Source: a virus
DNA length: 24,493 nt
IMG/VR virus record: IMGVR_UViG_3300017749_000125
Coordinates: 1 to 24,493 of that record
Reading direction: 5' to 3' (one strand)
Shown here: piece after piece, positions 22,101 to 24,493 of the stretch
Layout: each line of letters begins with the position of its first letter
Position numbering within the stretch: the stretch's first letter is position 1
Made by a program: the position numbers and the translations under genes
The notes under the pieces: model-generated
The model's input: the letters and a program-made list of their open reading frames with translations, nothing else
Told to the model about the DNA's origin: nothing
Database searches by the model: none

Positions 22101-23274
22101 TACCTGTATTTAACGCACCAATAGTTTCTTTAATAATACCTTGCTGCCTGTATTCTTTAGGAGCAATCTTTTCTACTTTAACATCAGTAGCCACCGCCTT
22201 GTTTGATGCCTCAACAGGAGTTAATACTTTATTCTTTTTTAGTGCAGTTCTTTTACCAACAGTATTTTCAGCAGCCGCTTTTAACCCTCTTACCATATAA
22301 GGAGATAAAATACGTGCCTTATCTATCCCATCTTTGCCAAGGTCTTTTAGTCTTCTAGCACCACGAGGAACACGAGTCACTATGCCCAATGCTGTTGCTA
22401 ATGCTAATCCAGCACTAGCCTCAAAAGCAAGAGAATCACCTAGTTGTTTTAATCTTCTTTCTGCAACAGTGTCATCAGGGTCTAAAGCAAAAGCAGCTAA
22501 TGACTCTTGTAAGTCAGGATTCAAGTTGTTTGTAATAATTTCGTGAAAGAATTGTTCGTCTTCATCTCTATAAAACATATCGGCTGAAACAGCAGCACCA
22601 TATGCTTTAGCAAGTTTTTTTGCTTTTGTTGTAGCCTCTCCGACTTTTAAAAGTTTTGTTGCACCTACAAGTGGTACAAGAAACTCACCTACTTCTGCAG
22701 CAATTTCTTCTCCAGTATTTAGTTCTGGGTCAAAAAATTCTTTAGTTTGTCTTAATGCTTTTTGACCTAACTCTGTTTGCTTTACTTCTTCTTCTACACT
22801 ATCTGCAGCTTTTTTAAATACATTCTCAAACCGTTGGCGTGTTTCTTTTGGGTCAACCATGTAGCCAAGATTAAACATATCAGCCGCTTTTTGTGCGCCA
22901 ACCTCAACAATATCTCCAGCTACTTGACTAATATTTTCTCCTGTTTGACCCAGCACCGAACCTAGTATATCTACACCACTAAAATTTTCTTTAATACCTT
23001 TTAGTGCAAGAGCAGGCGCAACTATAGTACCTAATACTGGACTTTCTTCTTTTAATTGTTGGGCAGCACCAAAAACCTCTGAAACGCTAGGCGATTCAGG
23101 GGGCGTAATATCTCCTCCAAGTTCATCTATGCGGGTAAGAAAAGCGTTTGAAAATTCTTCTCTATCAATTCCTTGTTCATCTAAGTATTGATAAGTTTGT
23201 TCAACATCCAAATCTTTTTCAGCTATTGTTTTTAATAGCCGTTGCATCTCACCGCTTCTAGGTGTTATCGCCAT
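19129..23274 (-). CDS. Very large putative internal virion protein (1381 aa)
   Basis: This 1381-residue protein takes up the largest part of the minus strand. Seen in it: an acidic N-terminus with a DNA- or lipid-neutral look, hydrophobic helices near residues 80-95 and 190-210, long charged helical stretches, and an alanine/hydrophobic-rich region near 950-1030 (LLSRLPFGTYASYPAEVLRT). The C-terminal part is polar and Tyr-rich. No lysozyme or peptidase motif is visible. Size, position beside the lysis genes and helical content fit an internal ejection protein such as T7 gp16, but sequence identity to it is not apparent. An AGAGG site precedes ATG 23274. The gene is clearly more AT-rich than the plus-strand genes and uses AGA often. 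Confidence 0.75.
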   Translation of the reverse strand: MAITPRSGEMQRLLKTIAEKDLDVEQTYQYLDEQGIDREEFSNAFLTRIDELGGDITPPESPSVSEVFGAAQQLKEESPVLGTIVAPALALKGIKENFSGVDILGSVLGQTGENISQVAGDIVEVGAQKAADMFNLGYMVDPKETRQRFENVFKKAADSVEEEVKQTELGQKALRQTKEFFDPELNTGEEIAAEVGEFLVPLVGATKLLKVGEATTKAKKLAKAYGAAVSADMFYRDEDEQFFHEIITNNLNPDLQESLAAFALDPDDTVAERRLKQLGDSLAFEASAGLALATALGIVTRVPRGARRLKDLGKDGIDKARILSPYMVRGLKAAAENTVGKRTALKKNKVLTPVEASNKAVATDVKVEKIAPKEYRQQGIIKETIGALNTGMGRLFTSKTGLPDPIFKADVERRGALTSSEKLIKYEVGKLKRQLDSASKIVGRNEKFKYSIDETLQGKVPSEKINYKQELVRLIDKYLKGDVSGAETEILRREFPKLYDTATEARRTINAKELQIKKDLGMREDEFLTLGIGKDNVPYLTRSFEFHTNPKWSKQIQKVLEDKNLRDYKGRIPFTDHNVEVIRVVQNARNYFKDRNPRLTEDEIDGAIDEMMKRAGKEDILDTFINIFNSGASPNMQKVLKGRKNLDQPILDLLGEIKDPVRNFQQTLINQTKLQAELDYLKEIKRFAEDNIGKEVKLPGLIPDFVPVLGATRTTTFAQRPTGAGRGAVSTRVAPLAQERLGRLGGRGDPLNLGELATTQEFSKMLNNGIDVFGIDKPFGNAFVRALQNVTAYAQANETVFDHTAHLQNMVGMTQALAMNGTLLRPAGVEAATKSIHKIAMGAAKGDKASLEYMKKLKDLGVIDSNVITESMKANLDNLAEGMESFTTKTLKSPIRGASKLYGGVDDFGKMIAHEVEMKAYRKAFPNATDDEVFEYAAEVVRNTMPSYSTAIPIVRLLSRLPFGTYASYPAEVLRTQKNIVSIALKDIAQGTATNNPRLVATGVRRISALAATTVAIGATVKQNNDMMGITQDTERGFRMMSPDFQKTTTKFFTQPPIIDENNNFTAQFVDTGYLEANQYTKSIVKTLNSRVLIGDTPTQREVDELFTNAASEFLGPYFSAKFLPGAFAKALMGYDPDTGKPIGRGMSKLEDAGIRTRTVLETLVPATIKLEEKIQRADKSEELRGEGFGQTASGFPMKAEDLRYLRKTGLRRESPNVDSGMGLSVYQDLQDLNNTKSAFNDYLKNISDRRLTNEDIQNIYQKAHEYYGIERQRHANLKDKIDVFANMDVYRYNKDTKNYDYGKLGYGRTLYGITREGRYNLDRRVLSAIAEQGVYLPSELIDDKKTVSLFRDRLFGSEVLQGIKQIRTMYAGLPLREEEK

Positions 23275-23286
23275 GTTTTGCCTCTA

Positions 23287-24493
23287 TTAGTCTGCATCAC
23301 TAGCAAAAGGATTTATTGCTCTAAAATAACTTCCAATTCCACCGCTACTTGATTGTGGTATTCTTGGGACAGTCACGCCAGAACCGCCGCCAGCACCACC
23401 GCTAGCACCACCGCTAGCACCACTACCGATAGGATGAGCTTTAGGGATAAAATCTGTAATAACTTGCTGTGCTTTAGAAATACTTCCTGTTGCTTCCAAA
23501 ACATCATAAGCCCTTTGCGTTAACTCTGATTCTTCTTTTTTCATCTTTGCAGTTATAAGACCAGGAAATTTAAATGTATTTGTGGCTGGGTCTATATTAT
23601 ATCCAAGATGAGTTTTTACGTTTCTAACTATAGTATTAAAAGCCGCAGCCGTAGCCTTATCTGGTAATGCATCTTCGGCTGCTTGTCTAGCTATTTCTGC
23701 TTCAGTTAATTGTTCTGTTGTAATTGTATCTAGTGCTGTACTTGCACCTGCGGCTGCTGCCTGCAGTGGTCCTTGTCCTAGCTGTGGCATTTGACCTATC
23801 ATTGCTAATCCAATACGAAGTCTTTCAGTTCTATCAAAGCCTGTAAATGGGTCATACTTACCTAGTGATTTTGTCTCTGGGTCATAGTCAATATCTTTTA
23901 TAGCTTGATAACCAGACCGAACACCGTCCATTATTCTACCTATAAATCCTTTTTCTGGCTCAGTTTTAACATTGCCGCCCTGATTAAACATGCCAAGCCT
24001 ACGTCTTGCTCTTGCTCTTGCATCTTGTTGCATGGATACTTGTGTAGAGCGACCTTGCTGTGACCCAAGCATTTGACTTTTAGGTTCTAGAGCATCACTA
24101 TTTTTTGCTAAACTTTTAAGTCCCTTTTTAAATTTATCTGTAGCTTCAGCTCTTCTTCTTTCTTTACCATACTCTGTTCCAAATTCTTCATCAGAAAAAT
24201 CTTCTATTTCTTTTATTTCGTCTTCTTCTTCTTTACTAAAAATACTACCACCTTCAGCCAAAGAATTAATTGCACCACCTTGATTCATAAAACCAGATAC
24301 TGCAGTTATACCACCCAGTATAGATTGAGCAGTAGACTGTGGTTGATAAATTTGGGTTGGCAATGTAGGTGTTCCAAAAGCAGTCTGCAAATATTGTTGC
24401 GTATATTTAAATGGGTCTGCCTCTGCAAACTTAGCCATTTCTGCACCAATACGTTGTTGCTCTAATCCTCTTCTTTCTGCACCCACACCAGCT
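23287..24493 (-). CDS. C-terminal part of a virion-type protein, truncated at the window edge
   Basis: The frame is open through the right edge, so the N-terminus is missing; the GTG at 24486 is probably not the real start, because codons for Ala-Gly precede it. The roughly 400 visible residues are rich in Gln, Ala and Gly. They include AMIGQMPQLGQGPLQAAAAG, a long Glu-rich segment (SKEEEDEIKEIEDF) and Lys/Arg clusters. The C-terminus has a Ser-Gly-Ala tandem linker and ends INPFASDAD. Content and place upstream of the large protein suggest an internal or head-tail structural protein. No family is recognised. Confidence 0.7.
   Translation of the reverse strand, partial: AGVGAERRGLEQQRIGAEMAKFAEADPFKYTQQYLQTAFGTPTLPTQIYQPQSTAQSILGGITAVSGFMNQGGAINSLAEGGSIFSKEEEDEIKEIEDFSDEEFGTEYGKERRRAEATDKFKKGLKSLAKNSDALEPKSQMLGSQQGRSTQVSMQQDARARARRRLGMFNQGGNVKTEPEKGFIGRIMDGVRSGYQAIKDIDYDPETKSLGKYDPFTGFDRTERLRIGLAMIGQMPQLGQGPLQAAAAGASTALDTITTEQLTEAEIARQAAEDALPDKATAAAFNTIVRNVKTHLGYNIDPATNTFKFPGLITAKMKKEESELTQRAYDVLEATGSISKAQQVITDFIPKAHPIGSGASGGASGGAGGGSGVTVPRIPQSSSGGIGSYFRAINPFASDAD
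23393..23428. repeat. 12-base tandem repeat coding for a Gly/Ser/Ala linker
   Basis: The unit GCACCACCGCTA occurs at 23393-23404 and 23405-23416, followed by a degenerate third copy at 23417-23428. On the minus strand it codes for the Ser-Gly-Gly-Ala repeat of the virion protein's C-terminal linker. Such in-frame repeats can vary in copy number by slippage. Confidence 0.7.

Noticed and set aside
1-24493. CRISPR array, insertion sequence or prophage integration genes
   Set aside because: No regularly spaced repeats, transposase or integrase motifs were seen on either strand.

Overview
The window looks like part of the genome of a T7-like (podovirus-type) marine bacteriophage. It carries a T7 gp4-type primase-helicase, a T7 gp5-type family A DNA polymerase, a single-stranded DNA-binding protein, a RecB/Cas4-like exonuclease and a T7 gp3-type Holliday-junction resolvase. 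A nucleotide-synthesis block follows: DUF3310, ThyX, a B12-dependent class II ribonucleotide reductase, a DUF1289 protein and a glutaredoxin. This gene content resembles the cobavirus / roseophage SIO1 type of phage. A marine alphaproteobacterial host is therefore likely, but this is inferred from gene content, not from a database match. No phage RNA polymerase lies in the window, and three sigma70-like promoters are visible, so transcription by host RNA polymerase is plausible.

Layout. Positions 1-1683 (+) hold the tail of a truncated gene, a SleB-like cell-wall hydrolase and six small unrecognised genes, two of them under 51 codons. Positions 1684-8114 (+) hold the replication and recombination block, with a small Cys4 protein, a structured-looking intergenic stretch and a tRNA-Arg(UCU) inside it. 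Positions 8077-11566 (+) hold the dNTP-synthesis block plus one small gene. Positions 11568-12083 (+) hold another PD-(D/E)XK-like protein. A strong promoter and hairpin leader (12067-12170) then open a glycan-modification block (12171-17815, +). It contains a glycosyltransferase, an unknown 224-residue protein, a 760-residue glycosyltransferase/methyltransferase/DUF115 fusion and a GDP-mannose 4,6-dehydratase. The small terminase subunit and two small membrane or exported proteins sit inside it. Positions 17807-24493 are on the minus strand and more AT-rich. Read 5' to 3' they run: a truncated virion-type protein, a 1381-residue putative internal virion protein, an M15 peptidase endolysin, a holin and a membrane-anchored coiled-coil protein. 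The two transcription directions converge with overlapping gene ends at 17807-17815.

Genes are packed very tightly. Most junctions are ATGA or TGATG overlaps, which implies translational coupling. No gene-free stretch exceeds about 90 bases; the three longest (5586-5684, 6153-6242 and 12084-12170) hold a promoter, a possible structured RNA, and a promoter plus leader hairpin. No CRISPR array, insertion sequence, integrase, large terminase subunit, portal or capsid gene was found.

How the genes work together. The early block copies and recombines phage DNA. ThyX, the reductase and glutaredoxin supply deoxynucleotides. The late minus-strand block builds virion internal parts and lyses the cell. 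The glycan block is the most unusual part: it could make and transfer a deoxysugar and methylate it, on virions or on the host surface.
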